A DNA stretch of 64,000 bases from Paenibacillus sp. OV219 (GTDB lineage Bacteria > Bacillota > Bacilli > Paenibacillales > Paenibacillaceae), in contig NZ_FOCJ01000007.1 in the NCBI RefSeq assembly GCF_900110075.1, positions 124,001 through 188,000 of the forward strand. The letters are read 5' to 3'. The position numbers and the translations under genes are program-made. Within the stretch, counting starts at the first letter, position 1, and the number at the start of each line of letters is the position of its first letter. Shown here piece after piece: positions 24,587-35,667 of this stretch. The notes under the pieces were generated by a model. The model saw nothing but the letters and a program-made list of their open reading frames with translations. It did no database searches and was not told the DNA's origin.

Positions 24587-26220
24587 TGCAATAGCCCTCC
24601 TTTTCGCAGCTCCTCCTGCAATGCCCGAAGGCGGCTATGGCGAGCGGCAAAAGCTGTAATGAAATGTTCCCAACGAGGCTCCTGCTTCAACTTGCGGTAC
24701 AACTTGAGCAGCCGCTTCAGCAGCTTTACCGCTGCTTTGTAGCTGTCGCGGTTCTTGAGCAGAACGTAACGTTCCACGGCCTGATGGTAGAAGGGGAGCA
24801 GCAGCTCCGGCGCATCCTTCTCAATCGGCTTCAGCATCGTAGCACGGAAGTCCAGAGGCTCTCTGCCGCAGCTCATATGGTAGTCGATCCACTGGCGCCA
24901 CTTGCCGTGCGCGACAAGTGCGTCCTCATAGAGCTTGCGCGAATAAGGAAGCATCGCTACAAGCGTTGTCCACATGCGCGATTCCGCATCCGGCACATGC
25001 GTGAGTACAGCACCCCAATAATCGCCATAGGTGCCGTCAAGTTCATCCGTACGGAAGCTGCCGAGGAGCGGGCCGAGCTCTGCGAGCCAGTTTGCCAACC
25101 GCGACCAAGCCTGCTCTTGAATGAGCGCCTCGAATAGAAGTGAAGCTTGCCCCGGAAGCAGGACGCCAGCGCTTCGAAGCAGCTCCCACGCCGCCTCATC
25201 CTTTTCCAAGTATAAGTACATCAAGCTTTGGGCAAAAGTCCATGGCAGCTTGGACAGCGTGCTGCCCATCTCCGTCTTTGCTGCCTCCAGCTGCTGCAGC
25301 TCTTTCTCAATCAACTCGCGCTGCGCCTCTGCGAGATTCGGCTTCAACCAGTACCGCCAGCAGGCGTGATACAGCTTGAAGAAGCAGTTCAAGCTCTTAT
25401 CTTCCTTCAACATCTGCTCTCGTAAGTAGTGCAGCGTCTCAGTTACACGAGGCCACAGCTCGGATTCCTCAGCGATAGACAGCCCCCTAGCAAATCCGCG
25501 CATCGTCACTTCCAGCAGCTCATCCATCGCGAGCTGAGTGTGGTAGCCAATGAACAGGCCTGAGTGCCGCCAATCCTCCTGCGCGGGCTTGACCAGCTTC
25601 TCCAGCGTAAACAAATGCGCATGCAGCTCGTAGAGCTGATCCATAAGAAGCGATAACGGAGGCTTGAGGCCATGGATCACGGCCAAAATCTCCCTTGCCT
25701 CATGCATCGACCTTGCATGCTGGTTAATCGGACCCATCGCACGGGCGAATAGCTGATGCCACTCGGATACCGCCATCTTTTCCAATTCATCTGCAGTGAC
25801 CGAAGGCCTTGCCGCCTTCATTGTGACCACAGCGTTCTTCCCACCGGAACTCGCCTTGGCAGCAGCAGCACCACCAGCGCGTACTGCCGTAGCAGCATTC
25901 ACGAGGGCAGGAACTGACCGCTCCTGTAGCGCGGCATATTGAAGCAGGGCAGCAGTCATATGCTTGCATCCCTTGCTCGCCGGACAGGTGCAGGATCGTT
26001 GTTCCAGACTCGGCAGCTCCAGAGACACCGAATAATGCTCGGCACCTTCAACCACAGCTCTCAGCCGATCGGCCTGCGGCATCGTTACGCTAAGGACAGC
26101 GCCTTGCTTATAATATTGAAATCCCCGTTTTATCGTCAGGTCGTCAAAATATTTCGCAACTTGCTCCAGCAGCATCTGCCACTGTGCATCGTCAATTGTA
26201 TACTCAAGATTCGTCATCAT
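24583..26220 (-). CDS. SWIM zinc-finger protein (SNF2 partner)
   Basis: A 545-residue protein with an N-terminal SWIM finger, CTCPASKGCKH (CxC...CxH, residues ~75-85), and a long helical, possibly TPR-like C-terminal part. SWIM fingers bind DNA or proteins and often accompany SNF2 ATPases in bacteria. Here the SNF2 gene follows through a coupled mini-ORF, so the two probably form a complex. ATG at 26220 or 26217 follows TAGGAG. The 404 bases upstream carry the promoter and riboswitch of the divergent purine permease. Confidence 0.85.
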   Translation of the reverse strand: MMTNLEYTIDDAQWQMLLEQVAKYFDDLTIKRGFQYYKQGAVLSVTMPQADRLRAVVEGAEHYSVSLELPSLEQRSCTCPASKGCKHMTAALLQYAALQERSVPALVNAATAVRAGGAAAAKASSGGKNAVVTMKAARPSVTADELEKMAVSEWHQLFARAMGPINQHARSMHEAREILAVIHGLKPPLSLLMDQLYELHAHLFTLEKLVKPAQEDWRHSGLFIGYHTQLAMDELLEVTMRGFARGLSIAEESELWPRVTETLHYLREQMLKEDKSLNCFFKLYHACWRYWLKPNLAEAQRELIEKELQQLEAAKTEMGSTLSKLPWTFAQSLMYLYLEKDEAAWELLRSAGVLLPGQASLLFEALIQEQAWSRLANWLAELGPLLGSFRTDELDGTYGDYWGAVLTHVPDAESRMWTTLVAMLPYSRKLYEDALVAHGKWRQWIDYHMSCGREPLDFRATMLKPIEKDAPELLLPFYHQAVERYVLLKNRDSYKAAVKLLKRLLKLYRKLKQEPRWEHFITAFAARHSRLRALQEELRKGGLLQ

Positions 26221-26386
26221 CGTTCGTCGTATCTCCTAAAGAGCGATAATTATAGCTTGCTCTCTATTATATCAGGTTTGCAGAGGACGGAAGGAGGTAA
26301 CGGTCGCACTTCGTCTAAAAAGCGAACGTTATCATGTGCCTTTGTAAGATAGTTCGGGAATTTTCGTCAAAATCATACAAAAACCA

Positions 26387-26415
26387 TTGACACTACGTAC
26401 ATTAACCATTAATCT
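26387..26415 (+). promoter_or_regulatory. sigma-A promoter of the riboswitch-permease transcript
   Basis: A perfect TTGACA (26387-26392) is followed after 17 bases by TAATCT (26410-26415). The transcript would begin near 26422, about 33 bases before the aptamer. Confidence 0.6.
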
Positions 26416-26454
26416 AGTAAAGGTTTTGCCTAACTAATTAAATCTGCTAATCAT

Positions 26455-26521
26455 GTTCGTATATCCTCAATAATATGGTTTGAGGGTTTCTACAAGGAGC
26501 CGAAGAATCCTAACTACGAGC
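26455..26521 (+). ncRNA. purine riboswitch aptamer, guanine/hypoxanthine class (C74)
   Basis: The three-way junction is complete. P1 pairs 26455-26461 with 26515-26521. P2 has the arms CCTC and GAGG around TAATATGG, then GTTTCTAC and P3 AGGA/TCCT. The specificity base in J3/1 is C (AACTACG), which pairs with guanine or hypoxanthine; adenine aptamers have T here. It lies upstream of an NCS2 purine permease gene. The 3' half of the aptamer (26509-26521) also forms the 5' strand of the downstream terminator. Confidence 0.9.
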
Positions 26522-26570
26522 ACAGGACACGTCTATACGTGTGCCCCTGTGCCCGAGGTTAGGTTTTTTT
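26509..26570 (+). terminator. riboswitch-controlled terminator overlapping the aptamer
   Basis: Bases 26509-26526 pair with 26546-26563 (18 positions, two mismatches), with an inner ACACGT/ACGTGT hairpin, followed by seven T. The 5' strand includes the P3 and P1 3' strands of the aptamer, so aptamer and full terminator exclude each other. This is the arrangement of an ON switch as in pbuE. Confidence 0.8.
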
Positions 26571-26623
26571 ATTTGGGGGATGCTAATTTTACGTTGAAAT
26601 GGATATAGGAGGCGCTTTATTTC

Positions 26624-27922
26624 ATGGACAAGCTGTTTAAGCTGAAAGAAAGAGGAACGACTGTTGGCACCGAAGTGATTGCCGGCATTACGACGTTCTT
26701 GACGATGGTGTACATCGTTATTGTGAATCCGGGCATTCTGAGCGAGGCTGGCATGGATTTTCACGGCGTATTCATAGCGACAGTGCTTGCTAGTGTGACC
26801 GCTACTCTCATTATGGGGTTGTTCTCGAACTATCCGATCGTGCTCGCACCAGGCATGGGACTGAACGCATATTTTGCCTACACGGTCGTTGGTGGAAGCG
26901 GATTCTCGTGGCAGGTTGCGCTTGGCGCTGTATTCATTGGCGGGGTGTTGTTCGTCCTGCTGTCGTTGACTCCGTTCCGCTACATGCTGCTAGATGCAAT
27001 TCCATCCAGCCTCAAACATGCGATTACGGCGGGGATCGGTCTTTTCATTACATTCATTGGCTTGCAAAATGCAAAGATTATCGTAGATTCACCAGCAACT
27101 CTGCTTACACTCGGCGATTTAACGCAGCCTATGACTCTGCTTACCGTCGTCGGCCTTATCGTATCTCTCATTCTAATGGCTTACGATGTTAAAGGGTTCC
27201 TGTTCATCGGTATGCTCATTACCGGAATTATCGCTTACTTCACAGGTCAGCTACATATGCCGGATTCAATCGTGTCTCTGCCTAGCGGCCTGAATGCAAC
27301 AGCGTTCCAGCTTGATATCGGCAGCGTGTTTACACAAGGGCTGTACTCGGTCATCTTCACCTTCCTGCTCATTACGCTGTTCGATACAACGGGCACGATG
27401 CTAGGCGTTGCAGAGCAGGCAGGTCTGCTCAAGGATAACAAATTCCCACGCTCCCAAGGTGCATTGCTTGCCGACGCTGTCGGCACTTCTGTTGGCGCGC
27501 TGCTCGGCACAAGCCCGACTTCGGCTTATATTGAATCGAGCGCAGGGGTCGCGGTTGGCGGACGAACGGGTCTTACGGCCGTTGTCGTCAGCGTGCTGCT
27601 TACTGCAACCTTGTTCTTCTCGCCGATTATTTCAGTGCTCGCGAGTATTCCGGCGATTACCGCACCGGCGCTAATCATTGTTGGCTTCCTGATGCTGAAC
27701 GTGCTGCGGAAGATTGACTGGAGCGATCTTGAAGAAGCGTTCCCGGCGTTTCTGATCGTCGTCCTTATGCCTCTGACCTACAGTATTGCGACAGGCATCG
27801 GCATTGGCTTTATCGTCTATCCGGTACTGAAGCTGGTTCGTGGCAAAGCGAGAGACGTACATCCGATCTTCTATCTGTTCGCTGTCTTGTTCTTTATCCA
27901 GATCGTTTTCTTCAGCCATTAA
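26624..27922 (+). CDS. pbuG: NCS2/AzgA-family purine permease (hypoxanthine/guanine, PbuG-like)
   Basis: A 432-residue permease with about 12-14 membrane segments. The N-terminus KLKERGTTVGTEVIAGITTFLTMVY and the segment LAPGMGLNAYFAY are signatures of the AzgA/PbuG branch, which imports hypoxanthine, guanine or adenine by proton symport. ATG at 26624 follows GGAGGC. Control by the guanine-class riboswitch upstream supports a purine substrate. The ON-type arrangement of that switch is unexpected for an importer. Confidence 0.85.
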   Translation: MDKLFKLKERGTTVGTEVIAGITTFLTMVYIVIVNPGILSEAGMDFHGVFIATVLASVTATLIMGLFSNYPIVLAPGMGLNAYFAYTVVGGSGFSWQVALGAVFIGGVLFVLLSLTPFRYMLLDAIPSSLKHAITAGIGLFITFIGLQNAKIIVDSPATLLTLGDLTQPMTLLTVVGLIVSLILMAYDVKGFLFIGMLITGIIAYFTGQLHMPDSIVSLPSGLNATAFQLDIGSVFTQGLYSVIFTFLLITLFDTTGTMLGVAEQAGLLKDNKFPRSQGALLADAVGTSVGALLGTSPTSAYIESSAGVAVGGRTGLTAVVVSVLLTATLFFSPIISVLASIPAITAPALIIVGFLMLNVLRKIDWSDLEEAFPAFLIVVLMPLTYSIATGIGIGFIVYPVLKLVRGKARDVHPIFYLFAVLFFIQIVFFSH

Positions 27923-27994
27923 CAAATGTAAATAAAGTGTGAGTAAAATTTCTGCTCGGCGCGCTGATTTCCCTGAAAAAATCTAACAATTGCT

Positions 27995-28003
27995 TGCTAT
28001 ACT
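27995..28003 (+). promoter_or_regulatory. extended -10 promoter of the cheD-like gene
   Basis: TGCTATACT, with TG at 27995-27996 and TATACT at 27998-28003. A weak CTGAAA lies 19 bases upstream. Start of the leader is near 28010. Confidence 0.45.
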
Positions 28004-28055
28004 AACGTTGCAGCTTAGAAAAGTAACCGCCACGAAGGGTAGGAGTCAGGCATCT

Positions 28056-28523
28056 ATGAACAAAGTCGTTGGATTAGGCGAATGGAAAAGTTCAAACAAC
28101 AAGATCGACACCATAATGACATTCGCCCTATCCACCTGCGTGGCGGTTACAGCTTACTGTCCGATTAAGAAAGCAGCAGGTCTTGTGCACATTGTACTTC
28201 CTGAGCCGTTATCGAACCGGGATGAACAGAAGCGGCCGGGGCATTTTGCAACAACAGGCGTTCCGCTCCTCATTCAAATGATGGTGGAGAAGTACGGATG
28301 CCGCAAAGGCGATCTCGTTATTCAGCTGTTCGGTGGAGCAGAGCCTAAGCGTCGCGATTACTACCGAATCGGCAGCAGAAATTTGGAACAAATTCAGTCG
28401 ATGCTAGCGCGTCTCCAAATGAGAGCGGCGAAGTCAGAAGTAGGCGGCCACGTCAGCCGTACTCTTCATATGAGTGTTGAGACAGGCGAAGTAACGCTGT
28501 CCACACTTCCGCTTAGCTCCTAA
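28056..28523 (+). CDS. cheD: CheD-like chemoreceptor glutamine deamidase
   Basis: A 155-residue protein with the CheD pattern: the catalytic Cys in LSTCVAVTAY, the His in GLVHIVLPEP and the later Thr/GG segments (FATTGVPLLIQMM, IQLFGGAEP). CheD deamidates glutamines in methyl-accepting chemoreceptors and binds CheC. ATG at 28056 is preferred over an upstream in-frame start because TAGGAG precedes it and the promoter lies between them. It stands alone, away from other chemotaxis genes, beside a diguanylate cyclase. Confidence 0.8.
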   Translation: MNKVVGLGEWKSSNNKIDTIMTFALSTCVAVTAYCPIKKAAGLVHIVLPEPLSNRDEQKRPGHFATTGVPLLIQMMVEKYGCRKGDLVIQLFGGAEPKRRDYYRIGSRNLEQIQSMLARLQMRAAKSEVGGHVSRTLHMSVETGEVTLSTLPLSS

Positions 28524-28627
28524 ATGAATTTGTAAGCCTGCATTAATGTGAAGACATCTAGAGGATCTACGAGACTTTCGTCGAATAACAACGATGAATC
28601 CGAATATACCAAGCAGGTGTCTACATC

Positions 28628-30016
28628 ATGTTGATCTGGTTTTTACTACTACTTACTATTATAAGCATAATGACAGCGGCTCTCCTTTGGAGCCGCTTTT
28701 CTCGCGTTCAGGCCAAATTGGCTCTCGTACAACTGGAGTACACCGATCTACTGCGGAAACAGCAGGGAATTACATTTAAAGTGAAGAAGATTAACGGGGA
28801 GTACCGTTATCTCATGTTTGAAGGAAAGCTGTACTACATGCTGGGCCTGACACAGGATGATGTCGGTAAGCGAATGGAAGAATTGATTCCTCCACATCGG
28901 CAAGATTATATTCGAGATATCTACGACCGCGCATGGGCGGGAGAGACTGTGCAGTATGAATCCGGCTTGAACGGACTTACGTACCTGAACAGTCTTACTC
29001 CGGTTATTGAGAACGGTGAGACAATTGAATTGATCGGCGCAGGCAGCGATATAACGGAGCGCAAGAAAGCAGAGCAGGCCATGCAGGAAAGCGAATCTCG
29101 TTATCGCCAGCTGGTAGAGCTGTCTCCGGATGCGATCTTCGTTGTTACGAATCGGCAGATCGTGTTTATGAATAAGAAGGCGATGGCGGTGCTTGGCGGT
29201 TCCAGCCTGGAAGAGTTCTTGGAAAGGCCGATCCAGGAGAACGTCCATCCTGAGTTTCGGAGTAGGGCAAGGCAGCATCTTCAGCAGGTCCTTGATACGA
29301 AAGGTGTACTCAGCCCGTACGAGACCAGATATGTGAAGCTAAACGGTGAGCCGATCGACGCGGAAGTTACGGCGGCCTATATGCTGTATCAAGAAGCGCC
29401 ATCGGTTATTATTATTTTCCGCGATATTACGGAGCGTAAGCTTGCAGAGCTTCAACTGCAGGAGTCGAATATGCAGCTGATGAAGCTTGTGTCGCTCGAT
29501 GGATTGACCAGCATTGCGAACCGCAGATTTTTCGATGAAATGATGGAGAAGGAGTGGGATCTCGCCTTGTCGGGAGAGCTTCCGCTGTCGATCATCCTGT
29601 GCGACATTGATTATTTTAAAGCGTATAATGACACATATGGTCATCAAGAGGGAGACAGCTGCTTGAAGCTGACAGCAGGTGCGCTCGACAAGTTCGCTCA
29701 GCAGAGTGGCGGATTCACTGCACGATATGGCGGTGAAGAATTCATTGTATTGCTGCCCGAGATTGCTGCAGAAGAGGCTGCCGATATCGGTGTTCGGTTG
29801 TGTGAGGCCGTGAAGGCGCTAGGAATTCCGCACCGTGCATCCCTGGTCAGTCCGGTCGTTACGATTAGCGCAGGCGTTACAACCTTCACGCCATCGGCAG
29901 GCGATGAGCTGGAAATGCTCATTTGGCAGGCGGACACCGCGCTCTATGAGGCGAAGCAATCTGGACGAAACCGCGTGCAAGTGTATGATGTATCTTTGAT
30001 GAAAGAAGGTATCTAA
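28628..30016 (+). CDS. membrane-anchored PAS-PAS-GGDEF diguanylate cyclase
   Basis: A 462-residue protein with one N-terminal membrane helix (residues 2-20). Two PAS/PAC sensor domains (about 45-155 and 158-280) follow, each ending in an ITERK segment, then a GGDEF domain with active site RYGGEEF and the metal-binding CDIDYFKAYNDTYGH. The RxxD inhibitory site is absent, so product feedback is probably lacking. It makes cyclic-di-GMP from GTP. Its stop overlaps the start of the RNase H gene by one base (TAATG). Confidence 0.88.
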   Translation: MLIWFLLLLTIISIMTAALLWSRFSRVQAKLALVQLEYTDLLRKQQGITFKVKKINGEYRYLMFEGKLYYMLGLTQDDVGKRMEELIPPHRQDYIRDIYDRAWAGETVQYESGLNGLTYLNSLTPVIENGETIELIGAGSDITERKKAEQAMQESESRYRQLVELSPDAIFVVTNRQIVFMNKKAMAVLGGSSLEEFLERPIQENVHPEFRSRARQHLQQVLDTKGVLSPYETRYVKLNGEPIDAEVTAAYMLYQEAPSVIIIFRDITERKLAELQLQESNMQLMKLVSLDGLTSIANRRFFDEMMEKEWDLALSGELPLSIILCDIDYFKAYNDTYGHQEGDSCLKLTAGALDKFAQQSGGFTARYGGEEFIVLLPEIAAEEAADIGVRLCEAVKALGIPHRASLVSPVVTISAGVTTFTPSAGDELEMLIWQADTALYEAKQSGRNRVQVYDVSLMKEGI

Positions 30017-30693
30017 TGGCGAAGCAGAAATTTTATGTCGTCTGGTTAGGGCGCAAACCAGGCGTATATACAAGCTGGGCAGACTGCCAGCTGCAAACAA
30101 ACGGGTTCGACGATGCGAAGTTCAAGTCGTATGAGAGCCGTGCGGCTGCTGATGAAGCATACCAAGGCGGATGGAAGAAGCATTGGGGACAAGGGAGTGC
30201 AGGTGCAAGTAGTGGCGGTGGCGGTAATTCGGGCGGCAAAAGCTCCTTCTACAAGCGCAAGTCTCCGTCTGCTGAAGAAATTGGGGAGATTGACTACAAC
30301 AGCATCTCCGTCGATGTCGGTACGAATGGCAATCCAGGTCCTGTTGAGTACAAGGGTGTTGATACACAAACAGGCGAAGTGATATTCGCTGTAGGACCCA
30401 TTTCGAAAGGGACGAATAATCTTGGCGAATTCCTCGCTATTGTACACGGGCTCGCGCACTTGAAGAAGCTCGGCAGCAACAAGACCGTTTACAGCGATTC
30501 GGTTAATGCGCTCAAATGGGTGAGAGAGAAGGCCGTCTCATCCACGCTCGTCCGCGATGACTCTACCACCGAGATCTGGCTTATGGTCGACCGCGCGATC
30601 CGCTGGCTGCAAACCAATACGTACTCGAATAAAGTACTGAAGTGGCATACGAAGCAGTGGGGCGAGATTAAAGCGGATTATGGGCGGAAGTAG
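30016..30693 (+). CDS. rnhA: ribonuclease HI with N-terminal viroplasmin (hybrid-binding) domain
   Basis: A 225-residue protein. Residues 1-50 form the hybrid-binding domain (FYVVWLGRKPGVYTSWADC...AYQGGWKKHW). A Gly/Ser linker follows, then the RNase H domain with catalytic Asp100 (SVDVG), Glu in NLGEFLAI, Asp in VYSDS and the final Asp in KADYGRK. It cleaves RNA in RNA-DNA hybrids. The domain order matches the Bacillus halodurans-type enzyme. It is translationally coupled to the upstream cyclase gene. Confidence 0.88.
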   Translation: MAKQKFYVVWLGRKPGVYTSWADCQLQTNGFDDAKFKSYESRAAADEAYQGGWKKHWGQGSAGASSGGGGNSGGKSSFYKRKSPSAEEIGEIDYNSISVDVGTNGNPGPVEYKGVDTQTGEVIFAVGPISKGTNNLGEFLAIVHGLAHLKKLGSNKTVYSDSVNALKWVREKAVSSTLVRDDSTTEIWLMVDRAIRWLQTNTYSNKVLKWHTKQWGEIKADYGRK

Positions 30694-30702
30694 GGTGGCA
30701 TT

Positions 30703-31011
30703 ATGGGGATGAAGGAAATAACCGAGCAGCAATGGCTGCAGCAGGAAGCCGCTTCGCAGGGCAAGGAAGCGGTGTTCTTCTTTACGCCGCTGTGCGGGAC
30801 GTGCAGGATCGGGCTGCGGATGCTTGAAATTGCCGAAGCGGCTGGCATATCGACTCCGGTATTCTTAATGAATATCAACTATGCGCCGATATTGCGGGAG
30901 AAGTGGCGCGTTGCGAGTGTGCCGTGTCTGGTGCTGACCGAAGAGGGTAAGCCTGTTCAAATGGAATACGCGATGCAGTCCGTTGATACGCTATATCAGC
31001 TGCTAAAATAA
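30703..31011 (+). CDS. thioredoxin-like protein (CGTC)
   Basis: A 102-residue thioredoxin-fold protein with the redox pair in FFFTPLCGTCRIGLRML, a predicted cis-Pro at ASVPCLVL and no signal peptide. It lies ten bases after RNase H in the same direction and before a strong terminator. The partner proteins are unknown. Confidence 0.78.
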   Translation: MGMKEITEQQWLQQEAASQGKEAVFFFTPLCGTCRIGLRMLEIAEAAGISTPVFLMNINYAPILREKWRVASVPCLVLTEEGKPVQMEYAMQSVDTLYQLLK

Positions 31012-31061
31012 CATCATGTTATACTCCTGTGAAGTCCAAAGGACGGGGCATCTCAGGTATT

Positions 31062-31090
31062 TGAAGGCCGCTATGTCATGGCGGCCTTCG
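31062..31090 (+). other. strong hairpin without T-run
   Basis: GAAGGCCGC and GCGGCCTTC form a 9-10 bp stem around an eight-base loop, without a T-run. Possibly a secondary stop or an RNA-protecting element before the next terminator. Confidence 0.45.
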
Positions 31091-31115
31091 TTGCGTTTGG
31101 TTCGGTTGTTGAAAG

Positions 31116-31149
31116 AAGAGGAGGCTCACGATGTGCGCCTCCTCTTTTT
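31116..31149. terminator. bidirectional terminator
   Basis: AGAGGAGGC pairs with GCCTCCTCT around an eleven-base loop and is followed by T residues on the plus strand. T-rich sequence also follows it on the minus strand. It separates the convergent thioredoxin-like and collagen-like genes. Confidence 0.82.
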
Positions 31150-31170
31150 AAGTGGCAATTTGGGCTAGTG

Positions 31171-34194
<3,024 letters not shown>

Positions 34195-34226
34195 ATGGGG
34201 TTTAATTGGAGAGGAGCGCGTCAAAC

Positions 34227-35348
34227 GTGATTGCTATCAGCTTATGTCTCATCGTGAAAGACGAAGAAGATGTCATTTCCAGATGTTTGGAATCTGTAAA
34301 GAAAGCTGTTGATGAAATCGTTATCGTGGATACGGGCTCGACCGATGCCACCAAAGCCATTGCAGCGATGTACACGGACGCGATCTATGATTTTGAGTGG
34401 ATCGACGATTTCGCGGCGGCCCGAAATTATGCATTCAGCAAAGCGACCTCGGCATACATCCTTTGGCTGGATGCCGACGACGTATTGCTGGAGCCGGATT
34501 TGAATAAGCTGCTCGAGTTAAAAAGCACACTGTCGCCTGATGTGGACACGGTCTCGATGGATTATCATTTGGTCAAGGACGAGTATGGCACCGTGACAAG
34601 CGTCCTGCGAAGGAACCGTCTCGTGAAGCGTGAGCGCGGATTCCGGTGGATTGGTGCGGTTCATGAATACTTGGAAGTGTACGGCGTCTCGCACGCCTCT
34701 GACATCGCGGTCACGCACGCCAGTCTCCGGCATGACAGCGATCGGAATTTGCGGATCTACGAGCAGCGTCTCGCAAGAGGAGAATCGTTCAGTGCCAGAG
34801 ACCGGTTCTATTACGCTAACGAACTTAGCGATCATGCCCGTCATGAACAAGCGATTATGTCTTACAGCCGGTTTCTGCTATCTGGGGAAGGCTGGGTGGA
34901 GGATAATATTTCTGCCTGCGGGAAGATGGCAGACAGCTATGCCGCGCTTGGCGCAGACGACTTGGCGCTGGAATACGCGCTGCGATCATTCAAGTACGGC
35001 AGCCCCCGGCCTGACTTCTGCTGCCGCATCGGATACTGGCATTTGCAGAAGGGAGCGTATGCGATTGCAGCGTATTGGTATGAAGCGGCGTTTAACGCGC
35101 CGAAGCCGGAGCAGTCCTGGGCGCTGCATAACAACGCGTGCTCAACGTGGCTGCCTCATCTGCAGCTTTGCGTCTGCTATGACAAGCTCGGCGATCCCGC
35201 TAGAGCCTTCGTGCACAACGAGCGCGCCCGCGCTTATCGGCCGGCCGACGCCGCAGTCTTACATAACAAAGCTTATTTGGAAGAGGTGCTGAAAGCGAAG
35301 GTGGACGCACTCGCAGAGGGTGTGAATCAAGTGGATACCCCTGTCTAA
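34227..35348 (+). CDS. GT2-family glycosyltransferase with C-terminal TPR-like region
   Basis: A 373-residue enzyme. The GT-A domain (1-220) starts IAISLCLIVKDEEDVISRCL, with VDTGSTDATK and the metal-binding LWLDADD. FRWIGAVHEYLE follows, then a helical TPR-like region. This family is often found beside spore-surface or S-layer proteins, and SunS-type relatives glycosylate peptides. GTG at 34227 is preferred (GGAGAGGAG upstream). It is divergent from the glycosyltransferase-collagen fusion and shares its promoter region, so the two are probably expressed together in the mother cell. Confidence 0.85.
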   Translation: MIAISLCLIVKDEEDVISRCLESVKKAVDEIVIVDTGSTDATKAIAAMYTDAIYDFEWIDDFAAARNYAFSKATSAYILWLDADDVLLEPDLNKLLELKSTLSPDVDTVSMDYHLVKDEYGTVTSVLRRNRLVKRERGFRWIGAVHEYLEVYGVSHASDIAVTHASLRHDSDRNLRIYEQRLARGESFSARDRFYYANELSDHARHEQAIMSYSRFLLSGEGWVEDNISACGKMADSYAALGADDLALEYALRSFKYGSPRPDFCCRIGYWHLQKGAYAIAAYWYEAAFNAPKPEQSWALHNNACSTWLPHLQLCVCYDKLGDPARAFVHNERARAYRPADAAVLHNKAYLEEVLKAKVDALAEGVNQVDTPV

Positions 35349-35498
35349 GAGGAAGTGCCGCTATGAGCCAGAGGACGTGACGGGAGCAAAAGCGGAGATA
35401 GAGCTCGCCCTCGGTCAACGTGTTACTTCGCGGCAGCTGGCCGTGTGCAATGCCGGCAATGACGCATCCTGACCGAAGCTGGCCTTCCGTTTTGATCT

Positions 35499-35535
35499 AG
35501 CGTTCCTTCGTACTCGAAGGGGCGCTTTTATTTTT
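35499..35535 (+). terminator. rho-independent terminator
   Basis: AGCG..CCTTCG pairs with CGAAGG..CGCT around TACT, followed by a T-rich run. The 150 bases between the glycosyltransferase stop and this site show no convincing gene. Confidence 0.8.
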
Positions 35536-35667
35536 GCGTGAACCATATATAAATCTAACACTTATAAATAACTTTACTAACGGCTGTATGCTAAATTGGT
35601 AATATAATGATTCTACTGACCTATAGTATAGGGCCGCGGACGTGGTACGAATGGAGGCTAGTTGACG

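Noticed and set aside
26455..26521. Adenine riboswitch
   Set aside because: The P2 stem and terminator layout resemble pbuE, but the J3/1 specificity base is C, not T.
35382..35480. A 32-codon GTG open frame after the glycosyltransferase gene
   Set aside because: GAGG lies only two bases before the GTG, the frame is too short to judge, and it resembles nothing known.
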